Shown one piece after another: positions 18,825-29,486 of a DNA stretch of 64,000 nucleotides. The stretch lies in assembly GCA_016720145.1 (NCBI GenBank), contig JADJXV010000024.1, forward strand, positions 62,001 to 126,000, in the 5' to 3' direction. The position numbers and the translations under genes were made by a program. Position 1 is the first letter of the stretch, and every line of letters begins with the position of its first letter. A model generated the notes under the pieces. The model ran no database searches. It saw only the letters and a program-made list of their open reading frames with translations, and had not been told where the DNA came from. The stretch is from Ignavibacteria bacterium (lineage in GTDB: Bacteria > Bacteroidota > Ignavibacteria > Kapaibacteriales > UBA961).

Positions 18825-20507
18825 TTACATGTTTAATAATTCTACATACAAATTATCACTCTTACGAATCCCCAATTTCTTCCTAATTCTCAAGCGGTGT
18901 ACCTCGACTGTCCGTTGAGAAATAAACAAGAGCGTTGCAATATTTGCCGACGTTAATTTCATGCGTAATAATGCACTTATCCGTACTTCCATATCGGTCA
19001 GGGCTGGGTAGAGTGTTTTGATACGTTTGATAAACTCACCATGTACAGAAGAGATTTCATCATAAATCATACCCGACACCGCGCCGTGAGAGATGTGCTT
19101 GCGAATGAGCTCGACGATACGCTCGAGAGCTTCGGGGTTAGATGTTTTGTGCGATTTTACAAACTTTTGGATATCCGAACTAATCCCCTGAAGGAAGTTG
19201 TTTTTCTCTACAATTTGATTGATAGAGGATTCGAGTTCTTTTTCTTTGTGGAGTAATTCTAATCGTACTTTTTCTTGTTCTGCTTCATGGCGCTGATGGA
19301 GTAACTTCTGTTCATTTTCTTTCTCGAGCAGAGTCCGCTCAAAGTGAAATCTTTCGGCTGATTTCTTGGCTTCTTCGTTCAAAACCTCTTTCTCGAGTTC
19401 GTGGTATTTGATGTAGTGTTCGTAGGCCTGTTGGTAATTGTCTTCAGAAGAAAATGTATTACTCAACATTCTTAGGATTTCAATAGATTGATATTTCAGA
19501 TTTTGTTCAGTAGATACTTCGAGAGCTTTTTTTAAAAACGCTATTGCTTTATCAGTATCATAGAAATTATTATTACTATTGGAGTAAAACTTACCAATAC
19601 TTAGTAGATACAATACTATGTATTCATGATGAGTTGTGCTAGAAATTATTGATTCAACTTCAACTAAAATATCTTTGGCATTATGATACATCTTGCAGTT
19701 AGTATAACACTCTGCTAAGTTAACTAGTATATGAACTATATCAAGAGTATTGTTATTACTCCGTAATATATGTGCAGCTTTTAAGTAGTACTGTATTGCA
19801 TCTGTATATAGGTTATCCAAGAAAAAGCAATTTGCTAGACAGCTCAGAGTTTTTGCATAATTAATTGAGTTATCAAATTCTTTATAGGTTGATTGTGCTA
19901 ACTTGAAATAATTTATAGCTCTAGAAAATTCATTGAGATGAAAGTGAATACCACCTATATTGGAATAGGTAGCAGCTAACACATTGACATTATAGTTTGT
20001 TTTTAATAAGTATTCTAATGAATATTCATAGTACTCAATTGATTCTTTATATTCTCCAAGTTTAAAATACATTCCTCCAATATGATTGTGTAAGTTATAC
20101 AAGTCATAGTTTGTAATGTAGTCTGATGTAGTGTTTTCGATTACTGATTTGGTTTGAAGATAATAAGATAAAGCATCAGAATACTTTGATTGTAATTGAA
20201 GCGAATGCGCAATACCAAACAAAGATGCAAACATAAACCGAGGCTTTTGTGGGTGTGTTGAGATACATGATGCATTATATGCTTCGTGGCTAGCTTTGTT
20301 GTATTCATCGAACTTGTGCTCTTCTTGATAAATTTTTTTAATCAAACCTAATGACTCCATGTATAAAGTTCCAATATCGTTATTGTTAAATAGGATTTCC
20401 TTTATACTTATAGAAATTTCTAAAGCACTTTGATAATCATGATTGATGAAAAATGTTTTAGCTTCACTTAACTTTTTTCTTAGATCCGTAATATTCATGG
20501 TTGCCAT
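18825..20507 (-). CDS. TPR-coiled coil-LuxR-type HTH regulator K
   Basis: A 560-residue predicted cytoplasmic transcription regulator. Divergent, AT-rich TPRs fill about residues 50-360. The adaptor YHELEKEVLNEEAKKSAERF follows, the same as in the cyclases, then a long Glu/Lys/Gln coiled coil (about 385-450). The C-terminus is a LuxR/GerE-like helix-turn-helix (LTDMEVRISALLRMKLTSAN...SQRTVEVHRLRIRKKLGI). No receiver domain is present, so input probably comes through the TPRs. The first Met is used here, but Met4 (20498) is equally possible because no clear Shine-Dalgarno is seen. Its C-terminal third is nearly identical in DNA to decayed copy L, 62 nt upstream. Target genes are unknown; the adjacent cyclase and T9SS genes are candidates. 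Confidence 0.85.
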   Translation of the reverse strand: MATMNITDLRKKLSEAKTFFINHDYQSALEISISIKEILFNNNDIGTLYMESLGLIKKIYQEEHKFDEYNKASHEAYNASCISTHPQKPRFMFASLFGIAHSLQLQSKYSDALSYYLQTKSVIENTTSDYITNYDLYNLHNHIGGMYFKLGEYKESIEYYEYSLEYLLKTNYNVNVLAATYSNIGGIHFHLNEFSRAINYFKLAQSTYKEFDNSINYAKTLSCLANCFFLDNLYTDAIQYYLKAAHILRSNNNTLDIVHILVNLAECYTNCKMYHNAKDILVEVESIISSTTHHEYIVLYLLSIGKFYSNSNNNFYDTDKAIAFLKKALEVSTEQNLKYQSIEILRMLSNTFSSEDNYQQAYEHYIKYHELEKEVLNEEAKKSAERFHFERTLLEKENEQKLLHQRHEAEQEKVRLELLHKEKELESSINQIVEKNNFLQGISSDIQKFVKSHKTSNPEALERIVELIRKHISHGAVSGMIYDEISSVHGEFIKRIKTLYPALTDMEVRISALLRMKLTSANIATLLFISQRTVEVHRLRIRKKLGIRKSDNLYVELLNM

Positions 20508-20569
20508 GTAGTTTAATATGAACTGTTCTCTAAGTTATCCTAAAATAGTTTCAGTACTTGAATTATAAT

Positions 20570-22352
20570 CTAAAGTCTACCTAACACCACATACAAATTA
20601 TCACTCTTCCCTATCCCCAATTTCTTTCTAATTCTAAGTCGATGGACCTCGACCGTCCGTTGAGATATAAACAAAAGCGTTGCAATATTTGCCGATGTTA
20701 GCTTCATGCGTAATAAAGCACTTATCCGTACTTCCATATCTGTCAGATCAGGATAGAGCTCTTTGATGCGATTGATAAATTCACCATGAACGGAGCTGAT
20801 TTCATCATAAATCATACCCGACACCGCGCCGTGAGAGATGTGCTTGCGAATGAGCTCGACGATACGCTCGAGAGCTTCGGGGTTAGACGTTTTGTGCGAT
20901 TTTACAAACTGTTGAATATCCGAACTAATCCCCTGAAGGAAGTTGTTTTTCTCTACTATTTGGTTGATAGAGGATTCGAGTTCTTTTTCTTTGTGGTGTA
21001 ATTCTAATCGTACTTTTTCTTGTTCTGCTTCATGGCGCTGACGCAGTAACTTCTGTTCATTTTCTTTCTCGAGCAGCGTCCGCTCAAAGTGAAATCTTTC
21101 GGCTGATTTCTTGGCTTCTTCATTAAGAACATCTTTCTCGAGTTCGTGGTATTTGATGTAGTGTTCGTAGGCAGATTGCCATTGGCTTTGCTTTTGAAAT
21201 ATTACTGAAAGTTTTTATATACATCCACTAGCGCTGATGTCATCCCGATTTCTTCGAGTATAGTCTTTGCACACTGTATGCTTTCTAAAGCAAAATCTAG
21301 GTTGCTATGTACGTAGTTATCATTCATATTCACTTCAGCAATTGATATCAGATCATACGCCAGTCCATCTTTACAACCAATTTGGATATCGATTTGCTTT
21401 GCCATATTGTAATGCTTTATTGCTTCTTCAAATTCTCCTATTTTTCTATATATATCCCCAATATTATACAAGTTTTCTGCTTGTCCTTTCAAATAGTCTG
21501 CTTCTTTATTCTGAACCAGCGCTTGTTGACAAAAATGTAAAGCTGTATGGAAGTCATCGGCAGCTAAGTAGCAGCTACTCAGGTTACTTAAATTTTTTGC
21601 CATCCCTAATGTATTTCTAAATTCCTCATCTACTTGTAAGGATTTTGTAAAATAGGTAACCGCTTTTACGTTATCTTTCATTTCTGCATATACAGCTCCA
21701 ATATTTGTAAGTGTATATGCAGTTGTTGATTTATCTTCAATTTCTTCTTTAATGAGAAGTGATTTTTCGAAATATTTCAAACTATTGGCATAGTTCGACA
21801 TCTGTTTATAGACAATACCAATATTATTATACAATCTTGCAATTCCTAATTTATTATTTAATTTTCATAAATTTCCAATGCTTCATCAAACGTATGTAAT
21901 GCCATTGAATAATTCGACAAGTTTTGGTATAAATTCCAAGATTTAACAAACATATGCCTATACTTTTAAAGAGTTTATCTCTTTGAATATTTTAGAGATT
22001 CCAATTGATATTTAAGAGCTTTTTCAAGATCTCCTAAATCTTTATAAATAACACCAATATTCCCCTTTGCTTTTGCCATACCTTCTTTATCAATAAGAAT
22101 TTCATAACAGTCATGAGCAGTGTTATAATATTCAATTGCTTGAGAATGTTTATGTTGATCTTCCTGCACTTTACCCATCGTTAACATTGTAAAAGCACGG
22201 AGCTCAACGTTTCGTTGGATTCCATTTTGGATTATTTCTGTCTTGTCAAGAAAGTTTATTACATCTGTGCACATAAGCTCAGCATCGGTAGTATTATTCT
22301 TTCCTAACTCGATTAAAATGGTATTCAGTTTATTAATTATTTCTTCGTACAT
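20570..22352 (-). pseudogene. Decayed twin L of the TPR-LuxR regulator
   Basis: Reading starts at 22352 (MYEEIINKLNTILIELG) and can be followed through TPRs to a complete LuxR-type HTH ending at 20570 (SQRTVEVHRLRIRKKLGIGK). Frame changes are needed near 21980, 21930, 21862 and 21210. For example, YENLNNKLGIARLYNNIG is recovered only by adding a base near 21862, and YKN to YEHYIKYHELEK only by adding one near 21210. About 600 nt at the 3' end match gene K almost base for base, while the TPR half does not. This points to duplication or conversion of the output half. With at least four shifts it is unlikely to be functional. Confidence 0.8.
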
Positions 22353-23101
22353 ATTTCAGTTTCGCTAAATTTATGATATCGCAACTTGACATTTTTAATA
22401 TGGATAGATTCAGAAATGGCACTTCGCATTTTCAATCAATGATCTTTTCACCGAATATTTCAAACGCTCACTTTCAATTTGAGTGTTTTGTAATTATAAA
22501 TCGAGATTTTCCCTGTAATTAGATCACATGATTCCTCATATAACTCCTTTATAACCTGGATGTATTCAAGGAGTACAATAAAACACTATCTCCTCAAAAT
22601 ACGACATGTCACCTTTGATCACCATCTTCTCCCATCTGTCCTTATACCAAAAAGTTTACATAACTATTCAAACATCAAATTTCCAAGCTAGTCAAAATCC
22701 TACACATTTTGAATCTACTATAGATATTTCCAGCTATTACGTTACAGATATTCGTTTGGTGATACACATAGTATAATAACGCGTAATATATAAATAAACA
22801 TAGCAGATACAACTTGTGCGTAATTGTAATTATTGCAGTATCAACACAAGCTTATCGTAAGTAGCTCTTTCATTCGGTGTATGTTTCAAGTGCTGAGTTC
22901 TGAATTCAGTACTCCACAACTATATAGATTGTCATGTATATACAGTGCAAACATAAGCATGACAGGTGTGTTTTTTTTGAAATAAACATAGGAGTTGAAA
23001 TATACGTATCCGTAAGTAGTTGTTTTGTGCGGACTATAAAATAATTTTGGAAAGGTGTGACGCTACTAATTACTTCCAAACATTCAATATAGGAGTCCGA
23101 T
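22353..23101. promoter_or_regulatory. Divergent AT-rich intergenic region before the large T9SS gene
   Basis: About 750 nt with no credible gene on either strand, separating minus-strand copy L from plus-strand gene M. It must carry the start signals for M. The one firm element is AGGAG at 23091-23095, 6 nt before the ATG at 23102. Putative -10-like AT stretches are too many to choose among. Confidence 0.5.
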
Positions 23102-26100
23102 ATGAAGCAGAGTTCTACTCATAGTTTTGGTTCGCTTGCCATGCTATTGATTGCAATTGCACTTTTCTGGTGTACAAATTCAATGTATTCGCAGGTACAA
23201 CATGATTTTTCATTCAACTTAGGTAATACACCTCAAGGCGGGGCAGTGATTGTCAATGATATTGCCGTCGATGCCTCAGGCAGTCGGTACGTGACAGGTT
23301 CTTTCAAAAATTCTGCTAATCTAAGTCCACAGGGAACATCCCCTCATTACCTTCGCAGCCGCGGTCTCAAAGATATTTTCGTTGCTAAATATAATGCAAG
23401 CGGGGAGTATCTATGGGCATTCAGTATCGGACAAGCCAATGATGACGAAGGCAATACCATTGCTGTCGATGGTAATGGAAATGTATATGTTGCAGGATAT
23501 TTTAATTATGGGGCAGGCATTGACTTCAATCCGGGCAGCGGCACCGCTACACTGTCGAGTACCAATGTAGGCGCGTTCTTTGCAAAATATGACACCGATG
23601 GTAATTATATCTGGGCTAAAAAAATTGATGCTACCGGCGAACATATTGTGTATGACTTGACGCTCGACGGTAATAGTAATGTATACATCTCAGGAACATT
23701 TGCCAATGTGACCGATTTCGATCCCGGATCGGGTACGGCTAATCTGACTCCAAGCGCCATCGATATGTTTTTCGCAAAATACTCAGGCAATGGTGAGTAC
23801 ATTCTTGCAAAATGTATATCTGGTTCTACATCCAACGATATAGCACGGTCAATTGCTATTGATGCAAATTCAAATATCTATGTAGCAGGTGGCTTTCGAG
23901 GAACAACTGACTTTGATCTTAGTAGCGGGACAGCAAATTTGACGTCAGTATCAACTACCAACAACGACATATTTTATGCTAAGTATGATGCGACTGGTAG
24001 TTATGTGTTTGCACGTGCAGTAGGTAACTCCAACGACCAGCAAGCAAATAGTATAGCCGTGAATTCATCCGGTAGTATTTTCCTCACAGGATACTTTTAT
24101 GGAACGGCTACGACAGATTTTGATCCCGGCTCCGGTACGGCGAATCTATCGTCCGGGAGTGTGAATGAAAATATTTTCGTAGCTCGATATGATACAAGCG
24201 GTAACTATACATGGGCATTTAAAATTGGTGTTTCCGGTGCCCGGGGAATAGCCATCGGCCTTGACGCAGCTTCCAATGTATTTATCACCGGATTCTATAG
24301 TGGTACCGTGGATTTTAATCCTGGAGCAGGGACGAATAATTTAACCAGCAGCGCGCGAGATATATTCTGCGCAAAATATGATCCATCAGGCACATATCTA
24401 TTTGCATTTGGTCTCGGTGGGTCTTCCGATAACTTTACGGAAGAGCGGGGGATATGCCTCACGTTGGACGCTTCCGACAATCTCTACATTGGCGGTAAAT
24501 TCTTAGGAAATGTTGACTTTAACCCGGGTTCGGGCGTAAATAATGTTTTAAATCCTAACAATACCAACCACGACACACTCAGTAACGGCTTTCATGCCAA
24601 ATATTCAAATGCCGGTGAGTACATTAATGCAAAAAGTATTGGGGGCATCAGTATGTTCCCGCCAAGCGAGTTTATCAGTCAGCATGTCGTGGATGATTAT
24701 GGTAATGTCTATCTGACCGGAAGCTTTACTACGTATCTAGATGTGGATCCAAGTGTAAATGAAGCTCGTTTTGATGCGACTAGCTACAACGACCACGATA
24801 TATTTTTTTGTAAATATTCACCAACCGGTGTGCTGATATGGGGTAAGAAAATAGGTGGGACAGCGTCGGACCAAGGTATGGCTATTACAATAGATAACTC
24901 AGGGAAAATTGTGCTCGCCGGTATCTTTGAAGGTACTGTTGACTTTGACCCAAATGCAGGCAGCTTACCACTTACCAGTGCCGGAGGAGATGACATGTTT
25001 ATTGCTAAATATGATACAAATGGAACCATTATTTGGGCTAAAAGGGTAGGCGGAACGAGCAAAGACACACCAAACGATATTACCATAGATTCTGACAATA
25101 ATATTCTCCTTTCCGGGAATTTTCTAGGTACAGCAGATTTTAATCCTAATCCCTCTGTAACCAACAATTTAACTTCTGTAGGTGCATCTGATATCGTTCT
25201 CGCTAAATTTACTTCTAATGGCGACTACGTTTGGGCTCATCGTTTCGGTGGTACCCTCACTGACGAATCACGTTCTCTCAAAACAGACGCAGCAAACAAC
25301 ATCTATTTCTGTGGATATTTTTCAGGAACGAATGTCGACTTCGATCCGGGTGCAGGTACTACCCTCCTTACCTCAACGAATAGCAATGATGATGCGTTCT
25401 TCGCAAAGTTTGATGCTGCCGGCGCATTCCAATGGGTGAAACATATCACAGGCTCGAATACTGACAGAATGTTATCAATCGCCCTCGATGGAAGTTCAAA
25501 TATAATCACGCTTGGTACCTATCAATCGGGTACAGATCTTGACCCAGGAGTAGGTGTCGTTGGTGGCACAACAGGATCATCCTCCGAGGCAAGTATCGTA
25601 CTTGCTAAATACAATAACAATGGAGACTTCCAATGGGCAGACATTTTTAATCGAGGTATCAATGGTCAGGGTACTTCATTGACGGTCGATAGTGATGACA
25701 ATATCTACATGGCAACCCATTTTGGTCAGTTTGCAAATCCAACGGTAGATTTTAATCCCGGCTCCGGTGTAAATAACATTACAACCAATGGTAGTGCAGA
25801 TATTGTAATCGGTAAATATAGTCCTTCCGGAGCCTATATATGGGCTAAATCCATCGGTGGTACAAAAGAAGACTTTGTCAATAAAGTGAGCTTGGATGAG
25901 AATAATACAATTTATTTAAGTGGTACTTTCAGGAGCGGACCTTTTGAAAACGATTCAGCAGATTTTGATCCCGGAACAGGGGTGCGTAATCTCGTAGCTG
26001 AAGAATCCGACGCATACTTAGCTAAATACAAACAATTGTTCACTATTACTGCTACTGCCGGTTCCGGAGGCTCTATTACTCCGGCAGGGGAGACCACTGT

Positions 26101-28867
26101 CCTAGGTGGAGAAAGCCAAAGCTATACCATTACTCCTAGCTCAGGATACTGCGTCTCAGATGTGATTGTTGATGGTATAAGCGCAGGTCAGGTAGGAAGT
26201 TATACTTTCGCAAATGTTAAAAAAAATCATACCATTCAAGTAGTGTTTACTCCAAAAGTATCACTTACTACTTATCCATCTTCAAGCATTACACTTGCCG
26301 CCTCATCAAGTACATGTGGCGTAAATGCAACCTATCCCTACATAGTAACAAATGCGAATTCTATTCAGTTTGTGGCCTGGGATGAGGTGTCTCAGGTTTA
26401 TCTCCACGGGACCGGTACTTCTTCCGGTACTCCGTCATCATGGGCTACCGGAAATGGGAATGATGCCTATTATCCGGTCGGTGTCTATACCGTTAGAATT
26501 CGAGCTATAGGGAATTGTGATACCGTCCTTACATCTTTCACCCTTAACGTGTTGGATGTCACTGCTCCCGTGCCGACAGTTGCAACCCTCTCCACAATAA
26601 GCGGTGAATGCAACGCGACAGCCACCGCACCGACAGCGAGTGATAACTGCAGCGGAACAATTACGGCAACCACAAGCGATCCATTGACATACACTACCCA
26701 AGGAACCCATACCATTCATTGGTTGTATGATGATGGCAATGGTAATACGACAAGTCAAGACCAAACAGTAATTATTGATGATGTCACTGCTCCTGTGCCG
26801 ACAGTAGCAACCCTCTCCACAATAAGCGGTGAATGCAACGCAACAGCCACCGCACCTACGGCGAGTGATAACTGCAGCGGGACAATTACGGCAACGACAA
26901 GCGATCCATTGACATACACAACCCAAGGAACCTATACCATACATTGGTTGTATGATGATGGCAATGGTAATACGACAAGTCAAGACCAAACAGTAATTAT
27001 TGATGATGTCACTGCTCCCGTGCCGTCAGTAGCAACCCTCTCCACAATAAGCGGTGAATGCAACGCAACAGCCACCGCACCGACGGCGAGCGATAACTGC
27101 AGCGGAACAATCACGGCAACGACAAGCGATCCATTGACATACACAACCCAAGGGTCCTTTACCATTCATTGGTTGTATGATGATGGCAATGGTAATACGA
27201 CAAGTCAAGACCAAACAGTAATTATTCATGATGTCACTGCTCCCGTGCCGACAGTAGCAACCCTCTCCACGATAAGCGGTGAATGCAACGCGACAGCCAC
27301 CGCCCCGACGGCGAGTGATAACTGCAGCGGAACAATTACGGCAACCACAAGCGATCCATTGACCTACACAACCCAAGGAACCTATACCATTCATTGGGTG
27401 TATGATGATGGGAATGGTAATACGACAAGTCAAGACCAAACAGTAATTATTGATGATGTCACGGCTCCCGTGCCGTCAGTAGCAACCCTCTCCACAATAA
27501 GCGATGAATGCAACGCAACAGCCACAGCCCCGACAGCGAGTGACAACTGCAACGGAACAATTACGGCAACGACAAGCGATCCATTGACATACACAACCCA
27601 AGGGACCTTTACCATTCATTGGTTGTATGATGATGGAAATGGTAATACGACAAGCCAAGACCAAACAGTAATTATTGATGATGTCACCGCTCCCGTGCCG
27701 GATATGGCAACACTTGCTGATTCGGTAGGTAGCTGTTTTGTGACGGTGGTAGCGCCAATGGCTACCGATAACTGCAGAGGATCAATTACAGGAACTACAT
27801 CAGATCCAACAACATACACATCACAGGGTACTCATACTGTACATTGGACATTTAGTGATGGCAATGGGAATACCTACACCCAAAATCAAACGGTAATTGT
27901 AGATGATACCGCTGCTCCTACCGCAATATGTAAAAACATTACTCGCAACTTAACGGGGAGTAGTGTTTCGATTACAGCGTCTGATGTTGATGATGGTAGT
28001 GAAGATGGATGTGGAATTGAATCGATGAGTGTTTCACCTTCTACTTTTACATCTGCCGGTACGCATAATGTAACGCTGACTGTCAATGATATTCATGGCA
28101 ATAGCTCGACATGTACGTCTGTTGTCACAGTAAATGGCAATACAACTTGTTCAGTTTCAATCACTTCTGTCCCTACAAACAATACCTTTACCGGTGGTAA
28201 TCCTAATATCTTGTACTTAGGATACGGCCCACAAAGTACTACTTTACAAACATCAGTTGTAGGCGGCTCTACCCATACGTATTCATGGAGTCCTAGTACT
28301 GGTCTGAATAGTACTACAGCGGCATCGCCGGTGTTTTCACCTTCATCGCCGGGCATTTATACTTTCACTGTGACTGTTACGAACAACAATGGCTGCACTT
28401 CTACAAAAAGTGAATCAATTTGTGTTCTAGACATTCGGGTTACCGGTCAAAACAATAAAGTATATGTATGTCATGGTGGCTCAACTTTGCAGATAAGTAC
28501 CAATGCAGTCCAAGCGCACATTGTCAACCACACAAATGATAAACTTGGTGCATGTAATCAATCGTGTGGCTCGGAATTCTCCAAAGACGCAGATGAAAAT
28601 CCAATATCATTCGATGCAGATAACGATATTGTCCACCTGCAGCCCAACCCTTTCAACGAAGCATTTACATTACTTTTTCATGGAAATGATACTGAAAGTG
28701 CAACAATAGAGGTATATGATGTTTTGGGTAGAAAAGTACAAACATTAGACGGACTCTATGCTAATACAGGTTGGACGGTAGGAAGTAACTACAAAACAGG
28801 AATTTATATAATTCACTTTACGCTAGGTCACTATAAAACGATTCTGAAAGCAATAAAAATTGAATAG
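23102..28867 (+). CDS. Large secreted T9SS protein with SBBP-like beta-propeller and HYR repeats
   Basis: A 1921-residue extracellular or surface protein. An N-terminal signal peptide (about 1-31, hydrophobic LAMLLIAIALFW) is followed by about 13 repeats with a DFNPGSGT-like motif and an AKYDxxGxYxWA motif (about 40-970), which resemble SBBP-type beta-propellers. Next come a bacterial repeat domain (TATAGSGGSITPAGETTV, about 985-1055), five near-identical and one divergent 75-residue HYR-like repeats (1152-1600), Ig/PKD-like segments, a CHGGSTLQIS...AVQAHI module, and a T9SS type A sorting domain from about 1845 (LQPNPFNEAF, VYDVLGRKV, GIYIIHF). AGGAG lies 6 nt before the start. The role is unknown; an adhesin or matrix function is plausible. 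It is the only plus-strand gene inside the minus-strand array. Confidence 0.9.
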   Translation: MKQSSTHSFGSLAMLLIAIALFWCTNSMYSQVQHDFSFNLGNTPQGGAVIVNDIAVDASGSRYVTGSFKNSANLSPQGTSPHYLRSRGLKDIFVAKYNASGEYLWAFSIGQANDDEGNTIAVDGNGNVYVAGYFNYGAGIDFNPGSGTATLSSTNVGAFFAKYDTDGNYIWAKKIDATGEHIVYDLTLDGNSNVYISGTFANVTDFDPGSGTANLTPSAIDMFFAKYSGNGEYILAKCISGSTSNDIARSIAIDANSNIYVAGGFRGTTDFDLSSGTANLTSVSTTNNDIFYAKYDATGSYVFARAVGNSNDQQANSIAVNSSGSIFLTGYFYGTATTDFDPGSGTANLSSGSVNENIFVARYDTSGNYTWAFKIGVSGARGIAIGLDAASNVFITGFYSGTVDFNPGAGTNNLTSSARDIFCAKYDPSGTYLFAFGLGGSSDNFTEERGICLTLDASDNLYIGGKFLGNVDFNPGSGVNNVLNPNNTNHDTLSNGFHAKYSNAGEYINAKSIGGISMFPPSEFISQHVVDDYGNVYLTGSFTTYLDVDPSVNEARFDATSYNDHDIFFCKYSPTGVLIWGKKIGGTASDQGMAITIDNSGKIVLAGIFEGTVDFDPNAGSLPLTSAGGDDMFIAKYDTNGTIIWAKRVGGTSKDTPNDITIDSDNNILLSGNFLGTADFNPNPSVTNNLTSVGASDIVLAKFTSNGDYVWAHRFGGTLTDESRSLKTDAANNIYFCGYFSGTNVDFDPGAGTTLLTSTNSNDDAFFAKFDAAGAFQWVKHITGSNTDRMLSIALDGSSNIITLGTYQSGTDLDPGVGVVGGTTGSSSEASIVLAKYNNNGDFQWADIFNRGINGQGTSLTVDSDDNIYMATHFGQFANPTVDFNPGSGVNNITTNGSADIVIGKYSPSGAYIWAKSIGGTKEDFVNKVSLDENNTIYLSGTFRSGPFENDSADFDPGTGVRNLVAEESDAYLAKYKQLFTITATAGSGGSITPAGETTVLGGESQSYTITPSSGYCVSDVIVDGISAGQVGSYTFANVKKNHTIQVVFTPKVSLTTYPSSSITLAASSSTCGVNATYPYIVTNANSIQFVAWDEVSQVYLHGTGTSSGTPSSWATGNGNDAYYPVGVYTVRIRAIGNCDTVLTSFTLNVLDVTAPVPTVATLSTISGECNATATAPTASDNCSGTITATTSDPLTYTTQGTHTIHWLYDDGNGNTTSQDQTVIIDDVTAPVPTVATLSTISGECNATATAPTASDNCSGTITATTSDPLTYTTQGTYTIHWLYDDGNGNTTSQDQTVIIDDVTAPVPSVATLSTISGECNATATAPTASDNCSGTITATTSDPLTYTTQGSFTIHWLYDDGNGNTTSQDQTVIIHDVTAPVPTVATLSTISGECNATATAPTASDNCSGTITATTSDPLTYTTQGTYTIHWVYDDGNGNTTSQDQTVIIDDVTAPVPSVATLSTISDECNATATAPTASDNCNGTITATTSDPLTYTTQGTFTIHWLYDDGNGNTTSQDQTVIIDDVTAPVPDMATLADSVGSCFVTVVAPMATDNCRGSITGTTSDPTTYTSQGTHTVHWTFSDGNGNTYTQNQTVIVDDTAAPTAICKNITRNLTGSSVSITASDVDDGSEDGCGIESMSVSPSTFTSAGTHNVTLTVNDIHGNSSTCTSVVTVNGNTTCSVSITSVPTNNTFTGGNPNILYLGYGPQSTTLQTSVVGGSTHTYSWSPSTGLNSTTAASPVFSPSSPGIYTFTVTVTNNNGCTSTKSESICVLDIRVTGQNNKVYVCHGGSTLQISTNAVQAHIVNHTNDKLGACNQSCGSEFSKDADENPISFDADNDIVHLQPNPFNEAFTLLFHGNDTESATIEVYDVLGRKVQTLDGLYANTGWTVGSNYKTGIYIIHFTLGHYKTILKAIKIE
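26555..27904. repeat. 225-bp tandem repeat encoding HYR modules
   Basis: GATGTCAC-type unit starts recur at 26555, 26780, 27005, 27230, 27455 and 27680, exactly 225 bp (75 codons) apart. The first five units differ at only scattered positions; the sixth is clearly diverged. Two conserved Cys per unit (SGECNAT and SDNCSGT) fit the HYR fold. Confidence 0.95.
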
Positions 28868-28882
28868 AACTACCGGAATGAG

Positions 28883-28918
28883 AAAAGGTCAGAAGTACGT
28901 ACTTCTGACCTTTTTTTT
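28883..28918 (+). terminator. Intrinsic terminator of the large T9SS gene
   Basis: A perfect 16-bp inverted repeat (28883-28898 against 28899-28914, core GGTCAGAAGTAC and its inverse) begins 15 nt after the stop codon and runs into eight T residues. The A-run on the left side makes it able to act on the minus strand too. Confidence 0.92.
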
Positions 28919-28920
28919 GG

Positions 28921-29388
28921 TGTTCTAATTGTATTGAAGCCATTTTACACCAATAGCAGACCAGATAGTTATCCCGATTCTGAAACTGAATTTTGCGGCT
29001 TTTATTCCTTCACGGATGTCCTCCGGCAGTTGAATATCGCGACCGTCAATTCCATAATGGCAGCTCCTTAGCAGCAGTTGTGCATGCCACCTCCCAGATA
29101 AACCGGAGCGCCGCTCTGTAAAGTAACGCGGAATTTACGCCGAAATGCCAGTTTATGCTAAGCGCGGAGACAAAACTCCGACTGTTGCAATCGGTGCAAG
29201 AATAAAGAAAAACAAGCACTTTCATTCTTCATCCTCCGCTTGTGCGCCGGCAGAATATTTTGGGTAGTCATAAAATGGAGTTTTGGTCTGTTGCAACAAA
29301 CTGAAATATAGGAACTAACGAAATAAGGTGTTTATCGGCGGTATTCAGTCAGAAAATATCTCGAAAACAGGGGCAAAAGCGACGGAAT
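28921..29388. other. Noncoding stretch with a decayed scrap of a cyclase catalytic domain
   Basis: On the minus strand at about 29055-28925 a frame reads DIQLPEDIREGIKAAKFSF and continues RIGITIWSAIG. This matches the segment DIQLPEDIRxxLPKGVKFSIRIGVHIGPAFGG of group III cyclases T, U and W. The preceding residues AAIME appear one frame over. The rest, to about 29388, shows no recognisable gene. This is probably the remains of an array member, about 2 kb outside the present array edge. Confidence 0.6.
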
Positions 29389-29426
29389 AAAAAAAAGCTG
29401 TCGGAAGAAAGTATCTTCCGACAGCT
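29389..29426 (-). terminator. Intrinsic terminator downstream of T9SS gene N
   Basis: On the minus strand a 13-bp perfect stem (AGCTGTCGGAAGA and its inverse, 5-nt loop) is followed by a T-run (A-run 29389-29396 on the plus strand). It lies about 60 nt after the stop of gene N. Confidence 0.85.
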
Positions 29427-29444
29427 CGGATTTCAAAAGAAAGA

Positions 29445-29471
29445 GCCGGCCGGTGATGAGCACCTGCCGGC
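29445..29471 (-). terminator. Second GC-rich hairpin after gene N
   Basis: An 11-bp stem with one mismatch (29445-29455 against 29461-29471, GCCGGC-rich, 5-nt loop) begins 16 nt beyond the stop codon and is followed on the minus strand by a T/C-rich stretch. It may work together with the neighbouring stronger terminator. Confidence 0.55.
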
Positions 29472-29486
29472 CCGAAGTTCCAAAAA

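Noticed and set aside
26438..27819. Long cysteine-rich minus-strand frames opposite the HYR repeats
   Set aside because: They repeat with the same 225-bp period, are exact mirror products of the plus-strand gene, and resemble no family.
29160..29300. Inverted CAAAACTCC / GGAGTTTTG and repeated CTGTTGCAA motifs as insertion-sequence ends
   Set aside because: The matches are only 9 bp, with no transposase and no target duplication; chance is likely.
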